A DNA stretch of 64,000 bases from Leptospira semungkisensis (GTDB lineage: Bacteria > Spirochaetota > Leptospiria > Leptospirales > Leptospiraceae), in NCBI RefSeq assembly GCF_004770055.1, contig NZ_RQEP01000005.1, positions 992,001 through 1,056,000 on the forward strand, written 5' to 3'. The notes beneath the pieces are model-generated. The model searched no databases, was not told the origin of the DNA, and saw only the letters and a program-made list of their open reading frames with translations. Below, one piece after another: positions 55,101 through 63,784 of this stretch (position 1 is the first letter of the stretch; each line of letters opens with the position of its first letter). The translations under genes and the position numbers were made by a program.

Positions 55101-55724
55101 ATGAGTAGAGCCTGGCTTCTCGCACTACTTCTATTCTCTTTTACTCATTGTTATTCACAGAAAGATACAAATTCTATTTCTTCTCTTCTTCCGAATATGG
55201 ATCCAATCCCGGTGACTGTGCTTGGAGATTCTCTCTGTGAAAGATCTCAGGCTTTCGGTTTGCGGGAAGGCTTGGGTTCTAATTTTGAAATTACCGAGGC
55301 TTGTGTATCTCTTAGAGGGGTAGCGGATTGGCTTCCTCAATTGAATTTGGCCTTGGTAAACACTCCTAAATTGATCATCATAGAACTAGGATTGAACGAT
55401 CTGCTGTATCATTCGGATCAATCTTTTTCAGGAAATTATAATACGATGCTCTCGGATCTTCAGTCCAAATCCAGTGCTCTTATTATGGTGACTGTGCTTC
55501 CTCCCACCAATGCATCATATCGGACTGATATTTTGCAAATGAACGTATTTCTAAAGAGCCTGGGGTCTTCGTATCCGATTGCAGATATGGAAACCCCCTT
55601 CTTACAAACTGAAACCAAAATAGAATTATATCCTACTGATGATCCGATCCACCCGGATCCAGCAGGATATTCCATTATGAAAACAGTATATATGACAGAA
55701 GTAGCTAAGCTATTCGGTCTTTAA
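55101..55724 (+). CDS. SGNH/GDSL hydrolase, lipoprotein
   Basis: 207 residues. The signal peptide ends FTHC, a lipobox, so the protein should be membrane-anchored. The catalytic serine lies in VTVLGDSLCE (block I), the Asn in IIIELGLNDLL (block III) and the Asp-x-x-His in DDPIHPDPAG (block V). An esterase or lipase, possibly deacetylating or deacylating a glycan or lipid built by the adjacent GT39 enzyme. It starts two bases after that gene and overlaps the convergent thioesterase gene by 4 bases. Confidence 0.88.
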   Translation: MSRAWLLALLLFSFTHCYSQKDTNSISSLLPNMDPIPVTVLGDSLCERSQAFGLREGLGSNFEITEACVSLRGVADWLPQLNLALVNTPKLIIIELGLNDLLYHSDQSFSGNYNTMLSDLQSKSSALIMVTVLPPTNASYRTDILQMNVFLKSLGSSYPIADMETPFLQTETKIELYPTDDPIHPDPAGYSIMKTVYMTEVAKLFGL

Positions 55725-56224
55725 GAAGAAGCCTTGCTTTCTCGGATTCTCTTGATCAGGTTCCGGCCTGCTTCTTGTCTGAGAAGTGCGTTTTCGTATC
55801 TTCTCTTTTCGTCCACGGTTTCCGGTTTTAGTTTAGGGATCGCGCATGGCTTCTTATTCTCATCCAAGGCTACGAAAGTGAGATATGCAGTCGTAGCCCG
55901 GACAACTATGCCGGTATATGGATTTTCCTTAGAGACCTGTACTCCTATCTCGAGAGAAGAGCGCCCAACGTAATTCACCGAAGCCTTTAAGATCACATGA
56001 TCTCCGATCGATACAGGCTCCAGAAAATTCAATTTATCCACGCTCGCGGTCACTGCCTCTCTACCACAATGTCTTTGGGCAACCATGACCGCGATCAAAT
56101 CGATCCAGGCCATGAGAGTGCCTCCAAAAAGAGTGCCGTAATGATTGGTATGATCCGGCATTACGATATGTCTGGTCTCTGCCGCTGATTCTTTCGGCGT
56201 TTTTACGATTTCGCTATCGGACAT
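55721..56224 (-). CDS. Acyl-CoA thioesterase (hotdog fold, YciA/ACOT type)
   Basis: 167 residues. A hotdog domain with VMPDHTNHYGTLFGGTLMAWIDLIA, where Asn and Asp are catalytic or structural, then the DHVILKASVNYVGRSSLEIGV strand and a charged C-terminal tail. It hydrolyses acyl-CoA. Its stop overlaps the convergent SGNH gene by 4 bases, and the paraoxonase-like gene lies 9 bases upstream on the same strand. Confidence 0.92.
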   Translation of the reverse strand: MSDSEIVKTPKESAAETRHIVMPDHTNHYGTLFGGTLMAWIDLIAVMVAQRHCGREAVTASVDKLNFLEPVSIGDHVILKASVNYVGRSSLEIGVQVSKENPYTGIVVRATTAYLTFVALDENKKPCAIPKLKPETVDEKRRYENALLRQEAGRNLIKRIRESKASS

Positions 56225-56233
56225 CTGTAAAGA

Positions 56234-57274
56234 TTAAAGCCCGCATTCCAGAATGAAATCGTTGAACACCTGAGAAATAAATATCCTTTCTTTATAAGTC
56301 AGAGCAGTACTTGCAGCAGGGATCTGTTCTCCGGAATTTGCATAGATCTCGCGAATACTATCATCCGGATAGATTGCAAAGACCTGAGTAGGAGCAGGGG
56401 TATCCTTATTTCGAGCATGCTTCAGGAATTGAAAGAGGGATTTGTGAGCGGCAACATAGATAGTTCCCTTTTCATCCAGCTCCAAATTATCCGGTGCCGA
56501 ATCTAGAAAAATCACTTTAGGCTCTTCTAATGTGATCTTTCCTGCCTGTCTCGTGAGTGGGAATTTCAGAACGGATTTGCTGCCTATATCGGATCTATAT
56601 AGGAATTCTTTTCCGTCTTCTCTCTTTACTAAGATGATCCCGTTCCCGTAATAAATAGGATTGCCAAGATTAGTCCAAGACTTTCCGTCAAAGTGGGTGA
56701 TCTCGGCCCGTTTCATTCTGAATATATCGTTGAACAGATAGGTCATATATCCGCCTGAGCCGTGATCGTTAGAAACGAAGATATCATTCTCAGAAGCTAC
56801 GAATAGATCGTTCGGACTTGTGATCAGAGGATCTTTCAGAGTTTGGATATGAGTCCACTTTCCTACCTTAGAATTTCCTTTGGGAGCTTCGGTGCGTTCA
56901 AAGACTTCGATAGAATGCTCTTTATAAAGAGTGATATGAGATATAACGTAGAGCCTTTGCTTTCCTCCTTGTATGAGGAGGCTTATGCCATGAGGTCGAA
57001 ACGATTTTGGATAATTCGTTTCCAAAAGTTTGGGCTCCGGCTTGTTCGAATTCAGATCCAAGTAGTACAATTTGCCTTCTTGGTCGGAAATCCTACGCTC
57101 ATGCGAGGAAATATAAAGCAAACCGCTTGCTCGATCCACTGCTAGGTCTTCTGGACCTGGGAGTCCGGAGATTTTGGAGCAATTTTTAAGAGGAATCTCT
57201 TTCAGATCACTGGAGCAACCAGGAAGAGCCAAGCATAGAATCATGAAAATCAGGGAATTAAGATAGAAACGCAT
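56234..57274 (-). CDS. Paraoxonase/arylesterase-like lipoprotein
   Basis: 346 residues. Signal peptide with lipobox ALPGC. A six-bladed beta-propeller similar to serum paraoxonase: GPEDLAVDRASGLLYISSHERR, FRPHGISL with the His of the PON family, SPNDLFVASENDIFVSNDHGS with the calcium-binding Asn and Asp, and APDNLELDEKGTIYVAAH. Such enzymes hydrolyse lactones, including acyl-homoserine lactones, and aryl esters. It lies upstream of the thioesterase gene on the same strand. Confidence 0.85.
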   Translation of the reverse strand: MRFYLNSLIFMILCLALPGCSSDLKEIPLKNCSKISGLPGPEDLAVDRASGLLYISSHERRISDQEGKLYYLDLNSNKPEPKLLETNYPKSFRPHGISLLIQGGKQRLYVISHITLYKEHSIEVFERTEAPKGNSKVGKWTHIQTLKDPLITSPNDLFVASENDIFVSNDHGSGGYMTYLFNDIFRMKRAEITHFDGKSWTNLGNPIYYGNGIILVKREDGKEFLYRSDIGSKSVLKFPLTRQAGKITLEEPKVIFLDSAPDNLELDEKGTIYVAAHKSLFQFLKHARNKDTPAPTQVFAIYPDDSIREIYANSGEQIPAASTALTYKERIFISQVFNDFILECGL

Positions 57275-57351
57275 GGGACAATAGACTCTGCCCTAAATCC
57301 GGCACTGCAACCAGATTCGTCTTTGCTGGAGGAATTTTATTGTTGCATTTT

Positions 57352-57366
57352 TTATGCACCGCACAA
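57352..57366 (+). promoter_or_regulatory. Operator-like palindrome TTATGC-ACC-GCACAA upstream of phasin-like gene 3
   Basis: It matches the TTGTGC-N3-GCACAA operators of the other two phasin-like genes (one mismatch in the left arm). It lies 28 bases before the ATG, close to the position of operator 2 there (22 and 26 bases). No second copy at 23-base spacing and no clear -10 are visible. Confidence 0.55.
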
Positions 57367-57394
57367 AAATTGTGGTAAAAAGGAATTGAACAGT

Positions 57395-57652
57395 ATGGAC
57401 AACCAAAAGCTGAACGATTTGATCAATGCTGGTATTGGAGCCGTCCAGACTTCGAAAGAAATTTTCGATAAACTTCTCTTAGATCTGAATGAAGGTAAGG
57501 AGAAGGTGGAACAGAGATTCGACGAGCTAAAAGCGCAGGGAGAAAAAGACCTGAGCGAGAGCGCGTTGAAGTTCAAAGTTCCTCTGGCTTGGGGAATCGT
57601 CAAAATTGAAGAAATTCGGGAGAATATCTTAAAACAATTTTTAAAGAAATAA
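57395..57652 (+). CDS. Phasin-like protein 3 (short)
   Basis: 85 residues from ATG 57395, with AAAAGGAA ten bases upstream. The frame is open farther upstream, but that would cross the operator. The start KLNDLINAGIGAVQTSKEIFDK aligns with [21 protein letters not shown] of the two longer paralogues. The following amphipathic Lys/Glu-rich helix matches their phasin-like pattern. It lacks their last ~40 residues and instead ends with a Phe/Leu/Lys helix, ILKQFLKK. Its stop lies just upstream of the beta-lactamase-like gene. Confidence 0.78.
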   Translation: MDNQKLNDLINAGIGAVQTSKEIFDKLLLDLNEGKEKVEQRFDELKAQGEKDLSESALKFKVPLAWGIVKIEEIRENILKQFLKK

Positions 57653-57668
57653 AAGGCGAGTTTCTCCT

Positions 57669-58517
57669 CTGAGCTTACGAAGGCATAACTGCTTCTTCCA
57701 AAAATATAAAATCAGTCGGGAGAAATTTTCCTCTATTCTATCTTTTCTATTCGGATCGGTTCTGGTCCTGAATTTTAATCCACTTTTCGCAGAAACAGTC
57801 TCTTCTCATCCGAATGAACTCATATTAGTTACTAGATTTTCCAAGGACCTGAAAAAGGAGCCGGAAACTACTTCGATTGGAAATCTCGAATTCCTAAAAC
57901 AGAAATATTCTCCTGCTTCTACCTTTAAGACCTATCTAACTCTTTCTTTATTAGAAAATCATACGATTTCTCCCGATCAAAAAATGGAATGTGGGGACAA
58001 ACATATCCCGAATTCGCCGAGAAGCTTGGACCTTAGGGGGGCTTTATTCTATTCTTCTAATGAATACTTTGAGAAGGTTTTTCCGGATCTGGGCCGAAAG
58101 AAGTTAGATCGAACTTTGTTACATATTGGTTATATTCCCAAAACCAAAAAAGGAGAGGCGATCTCTTGGTGGACGGATATGCAAGGATTAAAGCATGGGG
58201 GAAAGATCCGACTCGGCCCGGATCAAATACATTCTCATTGGGTCAGGATCTTTAGGGATGGATATTTGTATCCAAAGGAAATTCTTTCCGATTGGAAAAA
58301 GAGTTTATTCTGGTCGGAATGCAAGGAAAGAGCGGCTAACGTATATGGCAAGACCGGTTCTTGGGAAAAGAGTTTTTGGTTCCAAGGAGCCTTGGTAAAG
58401 GACGAGAACGATTTTGTCATATACACGATCTTAAATCGAGATCCGTCCGGTTCTAGAACGGGAACGATTCAAAGATTCTATGAGTTGGTTGGATGCACTG
58501 TTCCTAGTTTGGAGTGA
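57669..58517 (+). CDS. Class D beta-lactamase-like protein with no standard start codon
   Basis: The frame is open from 57645 to 58517. Reading it gives a hydrophobic signal-like leader (ILSFLFGSVLVLNFNPLFA), then PASTFK (SxxK serine at codon 57918), SSN in the second-motif position and GKTGS near the end. These are the three motifs of class D beta-lactamases and related penicillin-binding sensors. There is no in-frame ATG, GTG or TTG before the catalytic serine; the first ATG is at 57984. Candidate atypical starts are CTG 57669 and ATC 57711. The given start is a guess. It is either initiated non-canonically or decaying. The YGN motif of OXA enzymes is not evident. Confidence 0.6.
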   Translation: MSLRRHNCFFQKYKISREKFSSILSFLFGSVLVLNFNPLFAETVSSHPNELILVTRFSKDLKKEPETTSIGNLEFLKQKYSPASTFKTYLTLSLLENHTISPDQKMECGDKHIPNSPRSLDLRGALFYSSNEYFEKVFPDLGRKKLDRTLLHIGYIPKTKKGEAISWWTDMQGLKHGGKIRLGPDQIHSHWVRIFRDGYLYPKEILSDWKKSLFWSECKERAANVYGKTGSWEKSFWFQGALVKDENDFVIYTILNRDPSGSRTGTIQRFYELVGCTVPSLE

Positions 58518-58544
58518 AGGAAGCAAATAGAAAAAAGAGAACTG

Positions 58545-58616
<72 letters not shown>

Positions 58617-58671
58617 GTTCTCTTGATAAGGATGATCTCCGGGAATGCGTACGAATGTAAATCGGTTTTTA

Positions 58672-59154
58672 TTAGCAGAGAAAATCGGGAGAAACAAACC
58701 AAATGATCTGTCCTCCTTTGAATTTCTCTCTGGGAATATTCACTGCTAATGCAGATCCAGGAGTGAATAAAAATGATTTTCCGACTCCTGAAATTCCTAA
58801 AAGATTTTCTGCAAAGATGCTTACGTCTGGACTATGACCGACTATGAGTATTGCGTCTGAATTAGAATAATCTTTGAGTAGAGGACATACTCTAAGATAA
58901 TCTTCGCCCGGGAGTAGATACTCCATGGACTCAGTCTCTTGCTCCGGTTGTAAGATTCGTGAGAAGATCTCAGCACTTGCCTTTGTTCTCAAATAAGGAC
59001 TGTGGTATATTTTTTTGATCTTGAATCCGGTCTGAAAGAAGCGACCCATCTTTTCAATGTCGGATTGTCCTTTCGGAGTCAGAACTCTGGAAGAATCTTG
59101 ACCGTCCGCGGAAATTGGATCCGCTTCACCGTGTCTAGCTATGATGATCTTCAT
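58672..59154 (-). CDS. Histidine phosphatase family protein (SixA-like)
   Basis: 160 residues. The RHG catalytic motif lies in IIIARHGEADP at residues 3-13. The second histidine lies in ILIVGHSPDVS, and YHSPYLRTKASAEIF is the phosphate-pocket stretch. SixA removes phosphate from histidine phosphotransfer proteins; small family members may act on other phosphoproteins. It is divergent from the ABC exporter genes. Confidence 0.9.
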   Translation of the reverse strand: MKIIIARHGEADPISADGQDSSRVLTPKGQSDIEKMGRFFQTGFKIKKIYHSPYLRTKASAEIFSRILQPEQETESMEYLLPGEDYLRVCPLLKDYSNSDAILIVGHSPDVSIFAENLLGISGVGKSFLFTPGSALAVNIPREKFKGGQIIWFVSPDFLC

Positions 59155-59253
59155 GGAATAAAAGAAGAATGGGCCGATGTTTTCCTTAAAAAGGATTGCC
59201 TCCTAGGGCAATGGAACTATCTTTCTCGGCACTTGGGTCTAAGGAATTTTCGA

Positions 59254-60189
59254 ATGCCTCAATTTGCAATTGAAATAGAACACCTACGCAAAAATTATCC
59301 GAGAGTACAAGCTCTTAAAGGAATCAGTTTGCAAGTTCCTCAGGGAGGAGTTTTCGGACTGCTTGGACAAAATGGAGCCGGCAAGACTACTCTAGTTCGA
59401 ATACTCTTGGGATTTTCTAGACAGACCGAGGGCTTCTGCACAGTGCTCGGTAAAAAACCTTCTCCCTTCGCTCGCGCAAAGATAGGATATCTTCCGGAGA
59501 GAATGGCAGTGCCTACATACTTATCCGGTAGAGAATTCTTAGAGGCGAGCCTAAGACTTGCACTTCTTTCTACTTCCGATGCTAAGAAGAAGAGCAAAGA
59601 ACTCTTGGAAAAACTAGGACTCGCAGAAGCCGCTGACCGAAAGGTCTCCACATATTCCAAAGGTATGTTACAAAGATTAGGACTCGCGAATGCGTTAGGT
59701 GCTGAACCTGAACTTCTTCTTTTGGATGAACCTGGAACCGGACTCGATCCCGCCGGCTATAAAGAATTCAGAGAATTCATTCTGGAAGAAAACCAAAAGA
59801 GAGGAGTCACCATTCTGATCAACTCTCACAGATTATTAGAAGTAGAGCAGATCTGTACCGAAGTTGGGATCCTTCATAAGGGAAAGATGATGGCCCAAGG
59901 AAAACTGGACGAGCTCAGACAAGGCAAGGATAGGATCCGTATTCGATTGGAAGGAAATGTTGAATCCTATCTAAGGGAGATCTCTTCCGAAGTGAAACAT
60001 GACGGAAAGGAATGGGAGATACGTCCAAAGCCGGAAACTGATTTGCGCAGACTTCCCGCTGAATTGGTAGAGAGAGGAGCGGACCTTCTTCTGTATGAAA
60101 AGAGAACGGAATCTTTGGAGGATGTATTCTTCCGACTGACACAAGGCTCCGACTCAGAGCAAAATCATCAAAAAGGAGAAGAAGGTTGA
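59254..60189 (+). CDS. ABC transporter ATP-binding protein (ABC-2 exporter type)
   Basis: 311 residues from the ATG at 59254, preceded by AAGGA. The longer open frame to 59002 overlaps the divergent phosphatase and has no homology. Walker A is GLLGQNGAGKTTL, the signature YSKGMLQRLGL, Walker B LLLLDEPGTGLDP and the H-loop INSHR. A C-terminal regulatory region of about 85 residues follows. The stop overlaps the TTG of the permease (TTGA). Its substrate is not evident. Confidence 0.93.
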   Translation: MPQFAIEIEHLRKNYPRVQALKGISLQVPQGGVFGLLGQNGAGKTTLVRILLGFSRQTEGFCTVLGKKPSPFARAKIGYLPERMAVPTYLSGREFLEASLRLALLSTSDAKKKSKELLEKLGLAEAADRKVSTYSKGMLQRLGLANALGAEPELLLLDEPGTGLDPAGYKEFREFILEENQKRGVTILINSHRLLEVEQICTEVGILHKGKMMAQGKLDELRQGKDRIRIRLEGNVESYLREISSEVKHDGKEWEIRPKPETDLRRLPAELVERGADLLLYEKRTESLEDVFFRLTQGSDSEQNHQKGEEG

Positions 60190-60995
60190 GCGGATCGATT
60201 CGTTTTTTCTTTCAGGCATATATACGCCAGATCCCAGTCTTAGTCAGGCTTACTCTAATCCAAGTATTCAGACGCAGAGCGATCTTCTTCTTATTCTCCT
60301 TATTGCTTTTCTTCTTTGTGGGGGAATGGACCTGCACTACTAGCGTAGGCCAAGAAGTCACTAAGGGAATCCCAATGAGCGTGTATTTCATTCTGACTTC
60401 TCTGTGGGTAACCATATTTCTGATCATCATTACTTCCGATCTGCTCCGCCAGGATATAGATTCACAAATCCATACTTTATGGTTAAGCAGACCTTTGGAT
60501 CCGGGAGTCTATTTGGCGGGGAAGGGTTTCGCGCTTCTTCTTTTGGTTGTTCTATTTATCCTCGCGGTGTTCGGGATCCAGAGTTGGTACGCCTTGGAAG
60601 TTCCCTGGGATTTCTTGATCTTTCAGGGAGCGATGATGTTCACATACATATTCTTCCTGAGTTTTGCGTTCCTGATCACGTTAACCTCTAATCAAACACT
60701 TTCGATATTGCTTTCTTTCGGATTGCTTCTGGTGACTTCGATTTTGGACCAGATCGTGTACCAAGGATACTTGGATAGCACTCCGATGCTGAACGAGACC
60801 CAGAAATTGATTGTTAAGATTTTCTATTGGGTTCTCCCACAAATTGGGACAGTATATCACCACTCCAGTAATCTTTTAGAAGGGAAGGGAGACGGTCCTG
60901 TATCTTATGGACTCTATTCTTTCTTTCAGGTCAGTGCTTGGTTACTGATCTTAAAGGCGAGTCTTTGGCTGACGACTCGAAGACAGGAGATTTAA
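60186..60995 (+). CDS. ABC-2 type transporter permease
   Basis: 269 residues from a TTG inside the upstream stop (TTGA overlap). Six membrane helices: about 29-45, 60-82, 110-130, 140-165, 172-195 and 240-260. The charged loop RQDIDSQIHTLWLSRPLDPGVYLAGK between helices 2 and 3 is typical of ABC-2 permeases. It pairs with the ATPase encoded just before. The exported substrate is unknown. Confidence 0.88.
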   Translation: MSGSIRFFFQAYIRQIPVLVRLTLIQVFRRRAIFFLFSLLLFFFVGEWTCTTSVGQEVTKGIPMSVYFILTSLWVTIFLIIITSDLLRQDIDSQIHTLWLSRPLDPGVYLAGKGFALLLLVVLFILAVFGIQSWYALEVPWDFLIFQGAMMFTYIFFLSFAFLITLTSNQTLSILLSFGLLLVTSILDQIVYQGYLDSTPMLNETQKLIVKIFYWVLPQIGTVYHHSSNLLEGKGDGPVSYGLYSFFQVSAWLLILKASLWLTTRRQEI

Positions 60996-61078
60996 GAATC
61001 TTGGACAAGAGGATTTTAATCTAGGGTTGACAAAACCTCCTCAAGAGTAGGATATAGCTGGCCTTCCGCCGAACCAAG

Positions 61079-62599
61079 ATGAATATAAACTGGTACCATT
61101 TCGAAAAGGAAGGATACTATCTGAGCGTTCGTAATGTAAGCGAACGGATCGAAAAGCTAAATCCTCTCTATATCCGCTTCACTACTTTAAACAAGAATGT
61201 TGATAAATTATTAAGCATCCTATTGGACAGGTACCTGGTCTATCTGGACGCAATATCGCTGAAAGAATCCGTTTTCTCGATCCTGAGAGAGAGCGCGATG
61301 AACGCTGTTAAGGCAAATTCAAAGAGGATCTTCTTCGCAGAAAATAATCTGAATATTTCCAACCCGGACGACTACGTTCGAGGAATGGAAAACTTCAAAA
61401 AGGAAATGATCAAGGATAAGGAGAGATACGCTGCCTTATTGGAAAAAGTAAAATTCCACTGCCTGATCACCTTGGCATTCAATCGTAATAGTTTTTTAAT
61501 GAGGGTCTCCAATAACGCCCCGATCATTCCTGAGGAATTAAAGAGGGTGGAGAACCGGATCGGAAAGAGTAAGGAATACAACGATTTAGGAGAGGTATTC
61601 GCCGACCACGCGGATGATTCCGAGGGTGCCGGTCTTGGTCTCGCCATGTCTCTCTTGATGATGAAGAATGAAGGAATAGACGCGGATTGCTATAAGCTTA
61701 TCGCCGAAGAAACCGTGACTTCTGCCTATATCAAGATCCCTCTCGATTTCAAGCATCGCAACGTTTCGTATCAAAAGACAGTCGAGATTATTGCGGAGAT
61801 AGACAGGTTACCTACTTTTCCTGAAAACTTGAATCAGATCATGAGTCTGATCAATAAACCGGACTCTTCTATACAGCAAATCACAGAGTCGGTCACTAAG
61901 GACGTTTCCTTATCCACGAATATCCTGAAACTTGCCAATTCTGCTTCCTTTGCTCAGGGAAGAAAAGTAGAAACTCTGGATGATGCGATCAAGCTGATTG
62001 GTTTATCAGAATTAAATAATATTCTTCTGAGCCTTGGAACTAAAAAGATCCTCGAAGAAAGATACAAGGAATTCGAACAGATCTGGGAAATGTCCAGTCT
62101 CTCGGCTTATATTTGTCGCAGACTTGGGGAAAGAATGGGATGGAAAAAGACCTTCCTCACGAATCTAGTATGTGCTGCATTATTACATAATATAGGTCTA
62201 GTGCTCTTGTTGTCTCTCGAAGGAGATACGATCGCAAAATTGACCGACCTGACCGGAAAGAAACTACTTCCTTCTACCCTAGGCTTAGAAGAGGCCGCCC
62301 TTGGGATCACTCATACTTCTCTCGGTGGAATGATTTGTGAGAAATGGAATTTTTCCGACACGATCCGAGTTGCTGCAGAGTATCACCATAGACCTCTCAT
62401 GGCCAAGAAGGAATCTAGAGACATCGTATTTGCAGTTTACTTATCCGATTGGATCATTGATTGCCAAGAAGGTAAAGCGGATCCCGCTGCAATCCATTGG
62501 GAAGTGCTCCAGCATTTTGGCTTTAAGAAAGATGAGGAATGGATGGATTTCGGTAAGCAAGTCATTCAAGAATATAAGGCGTTCCAAAGACAGTCCTGA
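61079..62599 (+). CDS. GHKL ATPase-like domain fused to HDOD domain
   Basis: 506 residues. An N-terminal GHKL ATPase-like domain (about 60-230) has N-box RESAMNAVKAN and glycine box DSEGAGLGLAMSLL. It shares with the protein at 13302 a charged insertion between those boxes. From about 235 an HDOD domain begins (EIDRLPTFPENLNQIMSLIN). It includes LSTNILKLANSASF and the family LGLSELNNILLSLG region, and the HD-type position reads LLHNIG rather than an HD pair. HDOD proteins act in signalling and c-di-GMP or surface-behaviour pathways. I cannot assign a pathway. It converges on the peroxiredoxin-like gene. Confidence 0.85.
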   Translation: MNINWYHFEKEGYYLSVRNVSERIEKLNPLYIRFTTLNKNVDKLLSILLDRYLVYLDAISLKESVFSILRESAMNAVKANSKRIFFAENNLNISNPDDYVRGMENFKKEMIKDKERYAALLEKVKFHCLITLAFNRNSFLMRVSNNAPIIPEELKRVENRIGKSKEYNDLGEVFADHADDSEGAGLGLAMSLLMMKNEGIDADCYKLIAEETVTSAYIKIPLDFKHRNVSYQKTVEIIAEIDRLPTFPENLNQIMSLINKPDSSIQQITESVTKDVSLSTNILKLANSASFAQGRKVETLDDAIKLIGLSELNNILLSLGTKKILEERYKEFEQIWEMSSLSAYICRRLGERMGWKKTFLTNLVCAALLHNIGLVLLLSLEGDTIAKLTDLTGKKLLPSTLGLEEAALGITHTSLGGMICEKWNFSDTIRVAAEYHHRPLMAKKESRDIVFAVYLSDWIIDCQEGKADPAAIHWEVLQHFGFKKDEEWMDFGKQVIQEYKAFQRQS

Positions 62600-62653
62600 T
62601 ATTCAGCATTATAATTTTATAATGCCAAATACCAAGCTTATTCCTTCGAGCAT

Positions 62654-63199
62654 TCAAACCGTAACGGATGCTGACCAATCTGCGATTTCTTTAAGATCGA
62701 TATGATCTCCTACGAGAGAGCTATAAAATGCCTTGTGGATCTTAAAGTCCTCATCTATCAGGAAATCAGCAGGTATTCTAAAGAAATTCGATCCCTCTTG
62801 AGGGGTTAAGGAAAATCCTGCTGCGTTCGCTTCCTGTATCTTATCGTGAACGGTAGCGGAATCCATCGAGTTCTGTACCTTCTCTTGAGAAACTTCAATT
62901 TCGTACAGAGAATAGATCTTTGCTTCCGGATCGGAGACGAGAGTAAACGGAGGATTTTGTTTGCCGACATACGGAAGCATATCCTCTCTTTTGGATTCAA
63001 AAATCGCAAGAATACTCAATCCTTTTAGTTCTGGATAGCTCTTGATCAGGGAATGGACTCTTAGATTGCAAAGTGCACATGCTCCGTTCCTTAAAAAAGA
63101 GAGGAGGATCTTTTTTCCTTTTAGCTCGGAGAGTCTATGAGAGTTCCCCTCTAAATCCATATATTCAAAATCCCTAGCGAGTTCGCTTGAATGAATCAT
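62654..63199 (-). CDS. AhpC/TSA-like peroxiredoxin family protein
   Basis: 181 residues, thioredoxin-fold. The active-site region reads LLSFLRNGACALCNLRVHSL, a CxxC-like pair where peroxiredoxins usually have a single Cys in PxxxTxxC; this subgroup is sometimes called peroxiredoxin-like. It probably reduces peroxides or acts as a disulfide reductant. It lies 105 bases downstream of a MarR regulator on the same strand with a candidate operator between. Confidence 0.85.
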   Translation of the reverse strand: MIHSSELARDFEYMDLEGNSHRLSELKGKKILLSFLRNGACALCNLRVHSLIKSYPELKGLSILAIFESKREDMLPYVGKQNPPFTLVSDPEAKIYSLYEIEVSQEKVQNSMDSATVHDKIQEANAAGFSLTPQEGSNFFRIPADFLIDEDFKIHKAFYSSLVGDHIDLKEIADWSASVTV

Positions 63200-63241
63200 T
63201 TTCTATTTCACTCCTTGGTCATTTTATTGTATAAGTAATTA

Positions 63242-63253
63242 TTGCCTATGCAA
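63242..63253. promoter_or_regulatory. Palindrome TTGC-N4-GCAA, candidate MarR operator
   Basis: TTGCCTATGCAA (63242-63253) lies between the MarR gene and the peroxiredoxin-like gene, next to TTATTGTATAAG. MarR-type regulators commonly bind such short inverted repeats, often overlapping the promoter of the gene they control. Confidence 0.4.
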
Positions 63254-63304
63254 CAAAAAAATGTAAGGAAATCGATTATAATTCGGTTTTGAGGAGCGAT
63301 TATT

Positions 63305-63784
63305 TTAAATGGATTCGGACCAGTCCCAGCCCTGGAGGATATTGGATTCGATCTTTTCTGAGATAGCCTTTAGGGCTTCCAGATCTTCTTGTTTTAGGCC
63401 TTTGTACACTGCCTTTCTGGCTTCGAGCATGACTGGAATGGTCTTGTCCAAAAGCGCTTTTCCGGCCTTAGTGATGCTGACTGTAAATTTTCGTCTGTCG
63501 TTTGGATCGTCTTTTCGAGCGACAAGGCTCTTCTTCTCTAATCCGTCCAGGAGCCTTGTGATATTGGGCCTGTCCTTAAAAGTCTTATCCACCAGATCCG
63601 TTTGAGAGACCGATTTTCCATTCGATAGTCGATTCAAAAGAAACCATTGCTCAACAGTTAGATCCGTTGTGTGATCCGCCATTAACTTGGTAAAATGCAG
63701 ATGCAGAAGCCGATTTGTGCGATGGAAATAATAGGCGTACGCTGTATCTATGAGGCTAGTTTCTTTTTTAGGATCAGAAGACAT
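63305..63784 (-). CDS. MarR family transcriptional regulator
   Basis: 159 residues with the MarR winged helix. DLTVEQWFLLNRLSNGKSVSQTDLVDKTFKDRPNITRLLDGLEKKSLVARKDDPNDRRKFTVSIT is the helix-turn-helix and wing. There is no cysteine, so it is not an OhrR-type peroxide sensor. It probably represses the peroxiredoxin-like gene downstream and itself in response to a small ligand. Confidence 0.92.
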   Translation of the reverse strand: MSSDPKKETSLIDTAYAYYFHRTNRLLHLHFTKLMADHTTDLTVEQWFLLNRLSNGKSVSQTDLVDKTFKDRPNITRLLDGLEKKSLVARKDDPNDRRKFTVSITKAGKALLDKTIPVMLEARKAVYKGLKQEDLEALKAISEKIESNILQGWDWSESI

